From Planctomycetota bacterium (lineage in GTDB: Bacteria; Planctomycetota; UBA1135; GCA-002686595): a stretch of 64,000 nt of DNA. Shown in pieces: positions 1-8,335 of this stretch. Location: NCBI GenBank assembly GCA_016220085.1, contig JACRIN010000002.1:60362-124361 (forward strand). Reading direction: 5' to 3'. Every line of letters begins with the position of its first letter. Positions within the stretch are counted from its first letter, which is position 1. The position numbers and the translations under genes were made by a program. Under the pieces are notes generated by a model. It did not search any database, was not told where the DNA came from, and saw only the letters and a program-made list of their open reading frames with translations.

Positions 1-288
1 GTCTCGGTCGAGCTCCCCGGCCTGGACGAGAAAGAGATCCAGGTCCAGCTGCTCGGCAGCGATCTCGTCATCTCCGGCGAACGGAAGTGGGAGGGCGAGA
101 AGAAGGACAAGACGTATCACCGCGTCGAATCCCAGTACGGCTCGTTCCGGCGCGTCATCGAGATGCCCGAGGGCGCGCGTTGCGATCCGGACGCGATCGT
201 CGCGACATACTCGAAGGGCATCCTCGAGATCCGAGTTCCCAAGGTGGAACCGAAGCCCGCCGCGAAGATCGCGGTCAAGGCGAAGTAG
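1..288 (+). CDS. Hsp20/alpha-crystallin small heat shock protein, C-terminal part
   Basis: The frame is open from the first base of the window to the TAG at 286-288, giving 95 visible residues; the start lies upstream. The visible part is an alpha-crystallin domain: SVELPGLDEKEIQV opens it, followed by LVISGERKWEGE and YGSFRRVIEMPEG, and the hallmark GILEIRVPK near the end. The tail AKIAVKAK holds a short I-x-V segment like the I-x-I anchor that docks in neighbouring subunits. Family role: ATP-independent holdase in the cytoplasm that keeps unfolding proteins soluble. It is followed on the same strand by a universal stress protein and a glutaredoxin-like gene, so this is probably a stress cluster. 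Confident family call; the N-terminal arm cannot be judged. Confidence 0.93.
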   Translation, partial: VSVELPGLDEKEIQVQLLGSDLVISGERKWEGEKKDKTYHRVESQYGSFRRVIEMPEGARCDPDAIVATYSKGILEIRVPKVEPKPAAKIAVKAK

Positions 289-425
289 CTGTAACGTGGT
301 TCGGCCGTCGCGCCGCGCACCCGTGCGGCAAAAAGGGGCTCCTCCTCTGGCGACGCGGCGGCCGAACCTCTTCCAAGCTGGTGAGCGTCGGTGACCGTGC
401 CCGGCGCGCGCGCGAAAGTGAATCC

Positions 426-1337
426 ATGAAGAAGATCCTGGTCGGTGTCGCGGGTGGAGAGCGCTCGGACGAAGCGGTCGTCGCCGCGCTCGCGCTGGCG
501 AACAAGCTGGGCGCCGAGCTCGAGCTCGTGCACTCGGTCGACGTGCACGCGGCCCACTGGCCGGTGGTCGCGCGCGCGCGTGCCGACGCCGAGATCGAAG
601 CGGCCCGTCGCTCGGCCGGCGAAGCGGTCGCCGCGCACCTGCGTTCTCGCCGCGACGGCGGAGCGCCGCTGACGCTGCGCGGAGCGCCGATCAACGATTC
701 GCTGCGCGTCGAGGTCGGCAGCCCGGCGAAGGTGCTGCTCGAGCGCGCGGTGGCGCTGCCGGCGAATCTGATCGTGCTCGGCTCGCACCGCAAGCGCGGG
801 ATCTTCGACTTCGGCAACACCGCGCGCGCCGTGCTCGCGAAGGCGGCGGCACCGGTGTGGGTCCAGCACGGCTGGGCGCGAGACGTCCGCACGATCCTCG
901 CGCCGGTCGACCTGTCCGATCACAGCTTCGCCGCGCTCGCCTCCGGGCGCAACCTGGCGAAGAAGCTCGGGGCGAAAGTCACGACGCTCTACTGCTTCGT
1001 GCACCCGGGCTACGTCTACTCGCTCGACTCCGGAGCCCCGATGGCGATGGCGATCGAGCGAGTGGAGGAGCTGCGCGAGCTCGCTCGGAAGGAGTACGAG
1101 AAGCGCATCGAAGGTTTCGACTGGCAAGGCGTCGCCCACGAAGCGCGTTTCGTCGACGACGATCCGATCCAAGGGATTCTGGCCGTGCAGGACGGCGCGG
1201 ACCTGATCGTGATGGGAACGCACGGCGTGACCGGGCTGTCGGCCGCCGTGCTCGGCAGCACCGCCTACGGCGTGCTCAGCTCCGCACGTACGCCGGTGCT
1301 CGTGCTGCCTCACCCCGAGCGTCGTTACCAACTCTGA
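426..1337 (+). CDS. Tandem universal stress protein (UspA, two domains)
   Basis: 303 residues with two Usp domains in tandem. Domain 1 starts MKKILVGVAGG and domain 2 starts RTILAPVDLSDHS near residue 158. The second domain keeps the ATP-binding pattern G-2x-G-9x-G-S (GTHGVTGLSAAVLGS) followed by TPVLVLPHP; the first has a degenerate version (GSHRKRG...FGN), so only the second half probably binds nucleotide. The ATG at 426 is chosen because domain 1 begins there at once; longer versions of the frame run antisense-like through the end of the Hsp20 gene. It follows that gene by 137 bases. Usp proteins act in the cytoplasm during starvation, oxidative or other stress, often by unknown mechanism. 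Partner or substrate cannot be read from sequence. Confidence 0.93.
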   Translation: MKKILVGVAGGERSDEAVVAALALANKLGAELELVHSVDVHAAHWPVVARARADAEIEAARRSAGEAVAAHLRSRRDGGAPLTLRGAPINDSLRVEVGSPAKVLLERAVALPANLIVLGSHRKRGIFDFGNTARAVLAKAAAPVWVQHGWARDVRTILAPVDLSDHSFAALASGRNLAKKLGAKVTTLYCFVHPGYVYSLDSGAPMAMAIERVEELRELARKEYEKRIEGFDWQGVAHEARFVDDDPIQGILAVQDGADLIVMGTHGVTGLSAAVLGSTAYGVLSSARTPVLVLPHPERRYQL

Positions 1338-1366
1338 GCCGCGCGGAGCGCGCAGCTTCGCAGTGT

Positions 1367-1404
1367 CCGCGGAGCCGTCGGCCTCGAAGGCGACGACTCC
1401 GCGG
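1367..1404 (+). promoter_or_regulatory. Strong stem-loop with an alternative pairing
   Basis: Arms 1367-1380 and 1391-1404 pair at 13 of 14 positions around a 10-base loop, between the end of the UspA gene and the glutaredoxin-like gene. Bases 1369-1377 can instead pair perfectly with 1402-1410. No U-run follows, so it is not a classical intrinsic terminator. It could be a processing site or partial terminator within a transcript. Confidence 0.45.
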
Positions 1405-1417
1405 CTCCGCATCGGCG

Positions 1418-1447
1418 TTGACCGATTCGAGCGTGCGTGGAACACTC
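1418..1447 (+). promoter_or_regulatory. Possible promoter of the glutaredoxin-like gene
   Basis: TTGACC at 1418-1423 is five of six matches to a -35 element, and AACACT follows after 17 bases, 9 bases before the ATG at 1456. The -10 match is weak, so this is only a candidate. Confidence 0.3.
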
Positions 1448-1455
1448 GTCGCGCC

Positions 1456-1755
1456 ATGAAGCCCGATCTCTCGTTCCTGCAGGGTCACGACCTGCTCGTG
1501 TACTCGACCGAGTGGTGCCCGGACTGCGTGCGCTTGAAGCGCTTCTTCGACGGGCTCGGCGTGACGTATCGCCAGCTCTCGATCGACGACGACGCGGCCG
1601 CCGGTGAGAAGCTCGAGCGCGAGACCGGCAAGCGCGGCGTGCCGTACATCCTGCTCGATGGGAAGAACTGGGTGCGCGGCTACCACAAGGAAGCGACGTC
1701 GCGCTTGGTGCCGGAGACGCTGTTCCGCGAGCTGCAGGACGCGCTGCGCGCGTAG
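1456..1755 (+). CDS. Glutaredoxin-like protein
   Basis: 99 residues. The N-terminal strand LLVYSTEWCPDC carries a C-P-D-C redox pair at the usual place after the first beta strand, followed by the helix RLKRFFDGLGV. The cis-proline region reads RGVPYILLDG, and the end is a short helix. This is the thioredoxin fold in glutaredoxin order and length. Expected role: cytoplasmic dithiol exchange with glutathione or another low-molecular-weight thiol, or reduction of a dedicated partner. It comes third after Hsp20 and UspA on the same strand, in keeping with a stress role. The start ATG at 1456 begins just before the first strand; a longer frame upstream passes through the stem-loop and is unlikely. 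Confidence 0.85.
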   Translation: MKPDLSFLQGHDLLVYSTEWCPDCVRLKRFFDGLGVTYRQLSIDDDAAAGEKLERETGKRGVPYILLDGKNWVRGYHKEATSRLVPETLFRELQDALRA

Positions 1756-1882
1756 CGCAGAGCTGGCGAGTCGACGGGGGTGAACACCGGAGGCGTCGCG
1801 GGCGAGTGCCGGCTTCACGAGCGGTGGAGATCTCCCGTCCGCCGAGCTCCCGCCGGGGACTCCAGGCCGTCGGAAACCGACG

Positions 1883-2773
1883 CTAGTGCTTCAAGTCGAT
1901 CCAGTCCTCGAACGTGTCGAGTCCCTGGGCGGCGAAGTACGCGTCGTCACCGACCAGCGGCGGACCGTCGAACACTCCATCGTTGCTGGCGTCGACGAGC
2001 ATGATGCGTTTGTGTGATTTGAATGCCGTGCCGAACTTGATCACTCGGCCGAGCGCGGTGTGATCGGCCTTCTGGGCGTACCGCACGTCGTTCAGTTCCG
2101 GAACCGCAGTCGAATTGCACAGCACCACGGGTGGCGTCGAAGGGTTCTGCGCATTGATCTGCAATAACGACACCTCGCCTTGCGGGTCTCGTATCGCGCA
2201 GACGACGTAGCGACCGGCGGGGTCGTACTCGAAGGCCACCGCTCGTTGGTTCGGGGCGCCGGTGTAGACGCGCGTCTTCAGGAACCGCTTCGGAACGAGC
2301 TGCGGAGACGTGGTTTCGCCGCTGCTCCCATGGAGCACGACGGTTCCCGCCGCGGCAACGAGATTCCAGAGCTCGACCACCGGCTCCTTGTCCCGCGTGA
2401 GGCCGAACACCGCGAATCGGTCGAGAGACCCGGAGGTGACGTGCATCACGGAGAAATTGGCGCTGCTTTGGTGCGTGACCGACTGCCAGTCTCCGCCGGC
2501 ATCTTGCACGGAGTCCATCACGAGCACGGAGTTGAAGTTCACCGCGGTGAAGCGTTGTTTGAATCCCGGTGCGCGCCAACCGAGGGGATAATCACCCTCG
2601 ATGTAGCCATCGTCCCCTTGGCGGTAGAAGACGGTTGAATCGCTCCCCAGCGCCGGCCGGATCGCCTCGTCTTCGGTCAGGGTGTCGCCGGACGAAGCGG
2701 AGCGAGGAGCGCCCGGCCCTCCGCACGTGATCGCGAACACGCACACGGTCGTGACACAAGCGAGTGTCTTCAT
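1883..2773 (-). CDS. Secreted or lipid-anchored hypothetical protein
   Basis: 296 residues, not recognised. The ATG at 2773 gives a hydrophobic leader (KTLACVTTVCVFAITC) ending in a Cys-Gly-Gly, which could be an imperfect lipobox or an ordinary signal peptide. The mature part is rich in beta-forming stretches such as RFAVFGLTRDKEPVVELWNL and RYVVCAIRDPQGEVSLLQI, and recurrent short strands suggest a beta-propeller or similar surface fold. The ending VDASNDGVFDGPP resembles a calcium-loop-like acidic stretch. Third codon positions use more A/T than neighbouring genes, which may mean relaxed selection or transfer. The start is supported by a TAGACT hexamer 8 bases upstream (2782-2787). The nearest neighbours are unrelated, so function is unknown. 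Confidence 0.7.
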   Translation of the reverse strand: MKTLACVTTVCVFAITCGGPGAPRSASSGDTLTEDEAIRPALGSDSTVFYRQGDDGYIEGDYPLGWRAPGFKQRFTAVNFNSVLVMDSVQDAGGDWQSVTHQSSANFSVMHVTSGSLDRFAVFGLTRDKEPVVELWNLVAAAGTVVLHGSSGETTSPQLVPKRFLKTRVYTGAPNQRAVAFEYDPAGRYVVCAIRDPQGEVSLLQINAQNPSTPPVVLCNSTAVPELNDVRYAQKADHTALGRVIKFGTAFKSHKRIMLVDASNDGVFDGPPLVGDDAYFAAQGLDTFEDWIDLKH

Positions 2774-2781
2774 GTTCGCTG

Positions 2782-2787
2782 AGTCTA
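2782..2787 (-). promoter_or_regulatory. Candidate -10 element, leaderless spacing
   Basis: TAGACT on the minus strand lies 8 bases before the ATG at 2773, and no Shine-Dalgarno sequence lies between them. Confidence 0.4.
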
Positions 2788-3025
2788 CGTTTCGTGATCG
2801 CGAGGACGCACTGCGTCGCAATCGGGGATGCGTTCGTCGTCAGAGCGTTGTGGTTGGCGGTCGCACCCGCCGCGCGGGCGGGGAAGTCCCGACCGTCGGT
2901 GAAGTCGTCGCGCTCCTTCTCCTCGTTCCCACCACCCCACGTTCCTCGTCCGAGCACGGGCACGCGCGGCCGTCGCGGCGTTGTCGCTTGCGTTCCGGGG
3001 ATCCTGGAGCTTGCCGTACGCCCGT

Positions 3026-5764
3026 TCACTGCGCGAAGCGCAGCTCGAGCTCGGCGGCGGGCGTGCGTTCGGCGGTGAGCGCGAGCTCGAGCCCCGGGCC
3101 GGGCGTCACCGCGCGCTCCCATTCGCCTTTCGGCTGCGTGCGCCGCGCGACGACTGTCATCGCGACTCCGCGCGGCAACGCGAGCTCGAAGCGGCCCTGC
3201 GCGTCGCACCAAGCGGTGTCGACAGCGCGGCCGAGCTCGTCGCGCGCCTCGACTCGCGCGTGCGCGAGCGCGGCGCCGTCGACATCGAGCACACGACCGC
3301 GCACGACTTCGACCGCGGCGAGGTCGAGCACGACGCCGTCCATCGGCGCATGCACCGTGCGCGTCGTCGGAGCGAGCTCGCGCTCCGCCGGAGGCGTCGC
3401 ACGCAGCTCCCACACGTCCGCGGTCAGCCCCGCGAGCTCGAACGAGCCGTCGCGCTCGGACTGCGTGCTGCGCGTGTCGTCCGGCGCGCGCGTCGCGGCG
3501 ATCGTCGCGCCTTCGACGGGCACCCCGGCGGGATCGCGGACCGTGCCGCGCACGACGGCGCCGGCGGGAGCGAAGAGCTCGAGCTCGACCCGCTCGCCGA
3601 CGGCGAGGTCGAACTCCGCGCTCGCGCGTTCGCGCGACGCGGCGGTCGCCGTGCCGACCCACCACGCGCCTTCGGGCAGGTCCTCGAACACGAAGCGTCC
3701 GACCTCGTCGGTGCGTGTGCGCGCGAACGCGCGGCCGGCGGCCCAGCGGCTCGGCTCGACGCTCGCGCTGCGCGTCCCGCGAGGTCCGAGATCGAGCAGG
3801 ACGAGCTCGATCTTCCCGCGCGGAGCCCGTCCTTCGCCGAGCACGCGCCCGGTCGTGGTCGAGCCCGGCGCGAGTTGCACGCGGCCGAGGTCGACGAGCT
3901 CGAGTTCGCGCTCGTTCGGCGGGAACGAGACGTCGCGCGGCGCCCGACCGGCGTGCCACACGAGCAACGAGTGCTGGAGATCGGGCCGCAAGCCGTCGAG
4001 CTGGAACACGCCGTTCGCGTCGGTGCGTCCCGACACGCGATCGAACTCGTGCCGAGCGCCGATCCAGACGTCGGCGACCGCAGCGACCGACGCGTAGGGG
4101 AGCGGCGAGCCGTCGACGTCGAGCACCGCGCCTTCAGCACGCCGTCCTCGTTCGAGAGCGAGCTCGAGCACCAAGCCCTCGCGCGGCAGCGGTTCGATCG
4201 CGATGCGGCGCGTCACGTGCTGCGCTTCGCGCACACGCAGTTGGACGCGGTCGAGCGCCGCGGGAACCGCCAGCGAGAACTCCCCGCGGTCGTCGGTGAG
4301 CGCGCTCGTTCCCGCGTCGGGCTCGAGCGAGACCTCGGCGTCGGAGAGCGGCGCGCGCGAGACCGCGTCGAGGACGCGTCCGCGCACGCTCGCGGTTCTG
4401 TGCAGCGTCAGGTCGAGCGTGCGGCGCTCGCCGGCGGCGAGCTCGACCGAACAGGTCGCGTGCGCGCCGCGCGCGTCGAACGCATCGACGCGGTAGGTGC
4501 CCGGCGCGAGGCCGGTCACGCGCCAACGGCCGTCGTCCTCGGAGCTCGTCATCGTCCGCGAACCGTCGGCGGCGCGCACGCGCACGTCGACGCGGCCGAG
4601 CGCCATCCCGCCGAGCTTGGTTCCCCCGGGTTCGGTTCCGCCGAGCTCGAGTCCGCCGAGCTCGAGTCCATCCGCACCGAGCGTGCGGCCGACGAGTTCC
4701 GCTCCGCGCGGCAGGTGCACGACGAGCTCTTCCGTCGGAGCGGCCGCGAGCGCGGCGCGGGCCGCGCCGAAGTCGACCGCTCGGACGTCGAGCGCGCTCG
4801 AGCCGGCGAAGCGCTTCGCGATCCGGAAGCGGCCGTGCGCGTCGCTCCGCGTCTCCTCGAGCACCGTCGGCTCCAGCTGGAGCGGCGGATCGAAGCGGCC
4901 GAGCCGCGCGCGCGCGTCCGCGACGAGCCGCACGACGGCGTCGGCGATCGGCGCGCCGTTCTCGTCCTGCACGCGGCCGGTCCACGCGGAGTCGCCGATC
5001 GTCGAAGGCTCGCGTGCGACCCGTCCCGCGGGGGCATCCGAGCGCGCGCTCGCGCCGACCGGCGCCGCGACTTCGGAGCTCGACGTCACGACCGCCGGGA
5101 ACGCCGCGGTGCTCGGTGCGCCCCGGAAAGCGCCGTTCGCCATCGCGAACGCCAGACCGACGCCGATCAGCAGCACGAAGCCAGCGCCGACGAGCCACGC
5201 GGCCGGCGCGAGGGTGCGCGCGCGTTCGCTCGCTGCGAACGCCGCGAGCCCGGTGAGCCACGAGTCGCGATCCTTCTCGTGCTCGCGATCGAGCCGCGCG
5301 CGCAGTTGGGCAAGCCCGCGCCTCAAGCGCGTGTTCACGGTGCGCACCGGCACTCCCTGACGCCGCGCGATCTCGCGAGGCGGCAGCTCGTCGAGGTACC
5401 GCAGCAGCAGCGCGCCGCGGTAGGGCTCATCGAGCGCGAGCACGGCGGCGACGAGCTCGCGATGCAACGCCGCGCGCGCACACACTTCCGCGGACGAGTC
5501 GATCGCTTCCGGTTTCGCCGCCGTCTCCTCGCGGGCCGTGCGCCGTGCGTTGCCCCGCCGCGCGCGGCGGACGAAGTTGCGCAGCACGCGCGCGAACCAC
5601 GGCTCGAGCGGCCGACTGGTGTCCGGACGCGCGCGCAGGAACGCGAGCCACGTCTCCTGGACCAAGTCCTCGGCGAGGTGCGGATCGGAGACCAGCTCGT
5701 GCGCGAGCCGGCGCACCCAACCGATCTGCTCCGCCAGTCGATCCGCTTCGAGGTCTCCGGTCAT
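3026..5764 (-). CDS. ECF sigma factor fused to membrane anchor and carboxypeptidase-regulatory-like domains
   Basis: 912 residues. Residues about 10-75 are sigma region 2 (HLAEDLVQETWLAFLRA, then PWFARVLRNFVRR), and 100-160 are region 4 with the helix-turn-helix LPPREIARRQGVPVRTVNTR. A single membrane segment follows at about 186-209 (WLVGAGFVLLIGVGLAFAM). The remaining 700 residues should lie outside the membrane and hold at least six units of the carboxypeptidase-regulatory-like type, each starting with a pattern like VRGRVLDxxGxPLxxAxV and ending in DxxGxFxL. The ATG at 5764 is preceded by GGAAGGA. ECF factors of planctomycetes often carry C-terminal membrane extensions, so the outer part may sense something and control the tethered sigma domain. 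No separate anti-sigma gene is adjacent. Fusion is read directly; the sensing role is inferred. Confidence 0.9.
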   Translation of the reverse strand: MTGDLEADRLAEQIGWVRRLAHELVSDPHLAEDLVQETWLAFLRARPDTSRPLEPWFARVLRNFVRRARRGNARRTAREETAAKPEAIDSSAEVCARAALHRELVAAVLALDEPYRGALLLRYLDELPPREIARRQGVPVRTVNTRLRRGLAQLRARLDREHEKDRDSWLTGLAAFAASERARTLAPAAWLVGAGFVLLIGVGLAFAMANGAFRGAPSTAAFPAVVTSSSEVAAPVGASARSDAPAGRVAREPSTIGDSAWTGRVQDENGAPIADAVVRLVADARARLGRFDPPLQLEPTVLEETRSDAHGRFRIAKRFAGSSALDVRAVDFGAARAALAAAPTEELVVHLPRGAELVGRTLGADGLELGGLELGGTEPGGTKLGGMALGRVDVRVRAADGSRTMTSSEDDGRWRVTGLAPGTYRVDAFDARGAHATCSVELAAGERRTLDLTLHRTASVRGRVLDAVSRAPLSDAEVSLEPDAGTSALTDDRGEFSLAVPAALDRVQLRVREAQHVTRRIAIEPLPREGLVLELALERGRRAEGAVLDVDGSPLPYASVAAVADVWIGARHEFDRVSGRTDANGVFQLDGLRPDLQHSLLVWHAGRAPRDVSFPPNERELELVDLGRVQLAPGSTTTGRVLGEGRAPRGKIELVLLDLGPRGTRSASVEPSRWAAGRAFARTRTDEVGRFVFEDLPEGAWWVGTATAASRERASAEFDLAVGERVELELFAPAGAVVRGTVRDPAGVPVEGATIAATRAPDDTRSTQSERDGSFELAGLTADVWELRATPPAERELAPTTRTVHAPMDGVVLDLAAVEVVRGRVLDVDGAALAHARVEARDELGRAVDTAWCDAQGRFELALPRGVAMTVVARRTQPKGEWERAVTPGPGLELALTAERTPAAELELRFAQ

Positions 5765-6006
5765 GTGCGTCCTTCCAGTCTCCCTCACACCGAGGGCGAC
5801 CGGAATGACTCAAACCGGAAGCGTTCTCGACGCGAGCGACGAACCGTCGACCGGCGGGTGCCGCGCGCGCTCCTCCGCACGCCGGAAACTCGCGATCCGC
5901 GCTTCGAATCCGGCGGGGAGCTCGCTCCCCAGCGGCGTGCCCAGCGGCGCGCGCCGCGGCGCGAGCCGGTCGTGTGAGCAGCAGTCGACGAGCGCAGGAG
6001 CCGCGG

Positions 6007-7224
6007 TCAGCGAATCACGCCGCCAGGCGCGAGTTCGTTCACCAGCGGCGCGAGCAGCCGCGCGAGATGCTCGTTCGCGTGGATGTTCAGGTGCATCTCG
6101 CTCCAGTACCAACGCTGGTCGAGCGCGAGGTGGTCGCGCAGGTCGAGCCACGTGCCTCCGCTTGCGCGCGTGCGCGCGAGCAAGGCGTCCGCGAGGCGAT
6201 TCGCGGCTGCCAGGTCGTCGTCGGAGAGCGCGAGCTTGCCCTTCGCGCGCGCGCGCACGTCGGCCCACGCGTCGAACGGCAGATCGAAGACCGACGGCAC
6301 GTACACCGCGAGCCACGGCACGCGTCGTTCCTCGCAGAGCCGCCGAATCCCGTCGAATGCAGCGCACGCGGCGGTCAAGGCGATGTCGCGTTGCTCGGGA
6401 TGCTCGCGGAAGAAGAGCGCCTGGTTCAAGCCCTGGAGCAACGGCCCCTCGCCGAGGTCGAGCGCCGCCACCAGCTTCTCGAAGTAGCCCTCGGGCCGCG
6501 GAGGCAACGGAACGCCGCGCTGGAACGCGTACGGCCGCAGCGTCTCGATGAAGTCGTTGCCGCCGTACATGCACACGATCACGCAGTCGGGTCGCTCCGG
6601 CAGGAACTTCTCGAGAACGCCCCAGTAGTGGAAGAGCGAGTAGCTCGACGTCCCGGTGTTGTAGACCTCGATGCGCTTGCCGGGGCGGCGTGCGGAGAGC
6701 TCGCCCTCGAGCCGGTTCGGCCACGAGTCGGCGTTGTCGCACAGGCCCTCCGTGTGCGAGTCCCCGATCGCGAGCACGAACGTGTCGAGCTCGTTGCGTG
6801 CGAGCTCGTGGTCTTCGCGCGCTCCCTCGGCGTTGGTGCGCCGCGTCCAGAAGCCCTTCGGCATCTCCGGGAACTCCCAGCGCTCCTCGAGGCCGCCGCG
6901 GAAGCGGTAGTAGCAGTCGGGGTCGAAGTCCATGTTCGGAAACGCCGCGAAGACCGCGTGCGTCTCCGCAGCGCTGAGCCGCACGCGCTCGATCGGCCGC
7001 GCGGTGGCGCGCGCGGTCGGATCGAACTCGAGGCCGCGGGGAGCGAGCTGGCGCGTCGTCAGCGCGGCGACGAGCTCGGCATTGGCGACGTTGGAGTCGA
7101 GATCGATCGTCGAGCCGCGCAGTTTCCACGCGACCGCCGCGAGCGCGGTCGCGACCACGAGCCCGAGGCCCAACGCCAAGGCGCGATCGCGGTCCGCCCG
7201 TTCGGTCGTGGAGGGATTCGGCAC
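6007..7224 (-). CDS. Membrane-anchored SGNH/GDSL hydrolase-like protein
   Basis: 405 residues with one N-terminal membrane segment (ALALGLGLVVATALAAVAW). The SGNH blocks can be followed: GDSHTEG (block I, nucleophile Ser), YNTGTSSYS (block II), GGNDF (block III with Asn), and a C-terminal DxxH-like end in YWSEMHLNIHANEHLARLL (block V). Family members hydrolyse or transfer ester groups, often acetyl groups on cell-surface glycans; the periplasmic side is likely here. The substrate is unknown. The start is GTG at 7224, only 19 bases from the divergent GTG at 7244, with a shared candidate promoter between. A second, broken SGNH gene lies at 43685-44124. Confidence 0.85.
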   Translation of the reverse strand: MPNPSTTERADRDRALALGLGLVVATALAAVAWKLRGSTIDLDSNVANAELVAALTTRQLAPRGLEFDPTARATARPIERVRLSAAETHAVFAAFPNMDFDPDCYYRFRGGLEERWEFPEMPKGFWTRRTNAEGAREDHELARNELDTFVLAIGDSHTEGLCDNADSWPNRLEGELSARRPGKRIEVYNTGTSSYSLFHYWGVLEKFLPERPDCVIVCMYGGNDFIETLRPYAFQRGVPLPPRPEGYFEKLVAALDLGEGPLLQGLNQALFFREHPEQRDIALTAACAAFDGIRRLCEERRVPWLAVYVPSVFDLPFDAWADVRARAKGKLALSDDDLAAANRLADALLARTRASGGTWLDLRDHLALDQRWYWSEMHLNIHANEHLARLLAPLVNELAPGGVIR

Positions 7225-7231
7225 GGCTGCC

Positions 7232-7238
7232 TACAGTA
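7232..7238. promoter_or_regulatory. Candidate bidirectional -10 element
   Basis: TACAGTA reads TACAGT on the plus strand and TACTGT on the minus strand. It lies 6 bases before the GTG at 7244 and 8 bases before the divergent GTG at 7224. Only 19 bases separate the two start codons and neither has a Shine-Dalgarno sequence, so both genes may be leaderless and share this element. Confidence 0.45.
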
Positions 7239-7243
7239 ACAAC

Positions 7244-8335
7244 GTGGTTCGGAGTGTCCCGCTCGCCCTGATCGCGCCGATCCTCGTGTCGCTCGCCGGA
7301 TGCGGGGAGGTTCGCGACGTCGAGATCGGGCGCTCGGCCGTCGGCGCGCGGCTCTCGGCGCGGCTGGACCGCGGCACGCCGACGTCCGTCTGGACCCAGC
7401 GCCATCCGGACGGTCGGGTCGAATGGACCGGCGCGTTCGAGGACGGTCGCAAGCAGGGCGAATGGCGGAGCTTCCGTTCCGACGGCGTGCCGCTGACGAC
7501 GTCACATTGGAAGGCGGATCGCGAGCACGGCACGTGGACGGAATACCACCCGAACGGCGCGCGAGCGGTCGAGGGCGAGTACGTCGACGGCCTGCGCGAA
7601 GGCGAGTGGCATGCGTGGCGCACCGACGGCGGCGAGAGTGCCGTCGTGCACTACGTCGCGGGCAAGTTGCACGGCGCGGTGCGCGAGCTCGCGCCCGACG
7701 GCGTCGTGTTGCTCGCCGGCGAGTACGTCGCAGACGTCGCGCAGGGGGCGTGGACGAGCTCGTACGCGAGCGGCACGCCGCGCCAAGCGACGCGCTACGT
7801 CGACGGGCTGCTCGATGGACCCACCGAGCAGTGGTACGAGTCCGGCGCGCTCCAAGCGCGCGGTTCGTATCGGCGAGGCGAGCGCGACGGTGATTGGACG
7901 GAGTTCCATCGCAACGGCGAGCGCAGGCTCGCGCAGACTTGGAAAGACGGGAAGCTCGACGGTCCGGCGACCGAGTACCACGACGACGGATCGCTCGCCG
8001 CGCAAGGTGAATGGCGCGACGGCCGCAGGTCGGGCCTGTGGCGGACTTGGCGCGCGGGCGGCGCGCTGGACAGCGAGGCGTCGTACGTCGACGGCGAACT
8101 GCACGGTGCGTGCACGCGCTACTTCGCCGACGGCAGCTCGTGGTGGAGTGCGCAGTACGTGAAGGGCAAGCGCACGGGCGCGTTCGAGCAGCGCTGGGAG
8201 TCCGGCGCCGCGCGGGCGAAGGGCGCGTACGTCAACGGGCTGCGCGAGGGGCGCTGGACGTACCACACGATCGAAGGCGCGCTCGACGCCGCGAAGAGCG
8301 GTGTGTACCGGCACGACGTCCGCGTCGGCGAGTGA
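7244..8335 (+). CDS. MORN-like repeat lipoprotein (YwqK-type repeats)
   Basis: 363 residues. The GTG at 7244 gives a signal peptide with a perfect lipobox (VSLAGC, Cys 20 or so). The rest is built of about a dozen repeats of 21-24 residues with the pattern YxDGLREGEWxxxxxxGxxxxxGxY, for example YVDGLREGEWHAW, YVDGLLDGPTEQWYESG and YVNGLREGRWTYH. This is the MORN_2 / YwqK antitoxin-like repeat, which makes an extended beta surface. In bacteria these proteins are usually surface lipoproteins of unknown binding partner; the toxin-antitoxin name of the family is not evidence of such a role here, as no toxin gene is adjacent. It is transcribed away from the SGNH hydrolase gene. Confidence 0.88.
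   Translation: MVRSVPLALIAPILVSLAGCGEVRDVEIGRSAVGARLSARLDRGTPTSVWTQRHPDGRVEWTGAFEDGRKQGEWRSFRSDGVPLTTSHWKADREHGTWTEYHPNGARAVEGEYVDGLREGEWHAWRTDGGESAVVHYVAGKLHGAVRELAPDGVVLLAGEYVADVAQGAWTSSYASGTPRQATRYVDGLLDGPTEQWYESGALQARGSYRRGERDGDWTEFHRNGERRLAQTWKDGKLDGPATEYHDDGSLAAQGEWRDGRRSGLWRTWRAGGALDSEASYVDGELHGACTRYFADGSSWWSAQYVKGKRTGAFEQRWESGAARAKGAYVNGLREGRWTYHTIEGALDAAKSGVYRHDVRVGE

Noticed and set aside
87..425. Longer upstream start for the UspA gene
   Set aside because: It would overlap the Hsp20 gene in another frame and add over 100 residues absent from the family.
5903..5911. TTCGAATCC T-loop-like sequence
   Set aside because: No acceptor, D-arm or anticodon pairing can be built around it; chance occurrence.
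2981..5977. Nearly 1000-residue open frame opposite the sigma fusion gene
   Set aside because: Arg/Ala/Glu-rich translation without motifs. The minus-strand gene has sigma and beta-domain motifs, so this is a codon-bias shadow.
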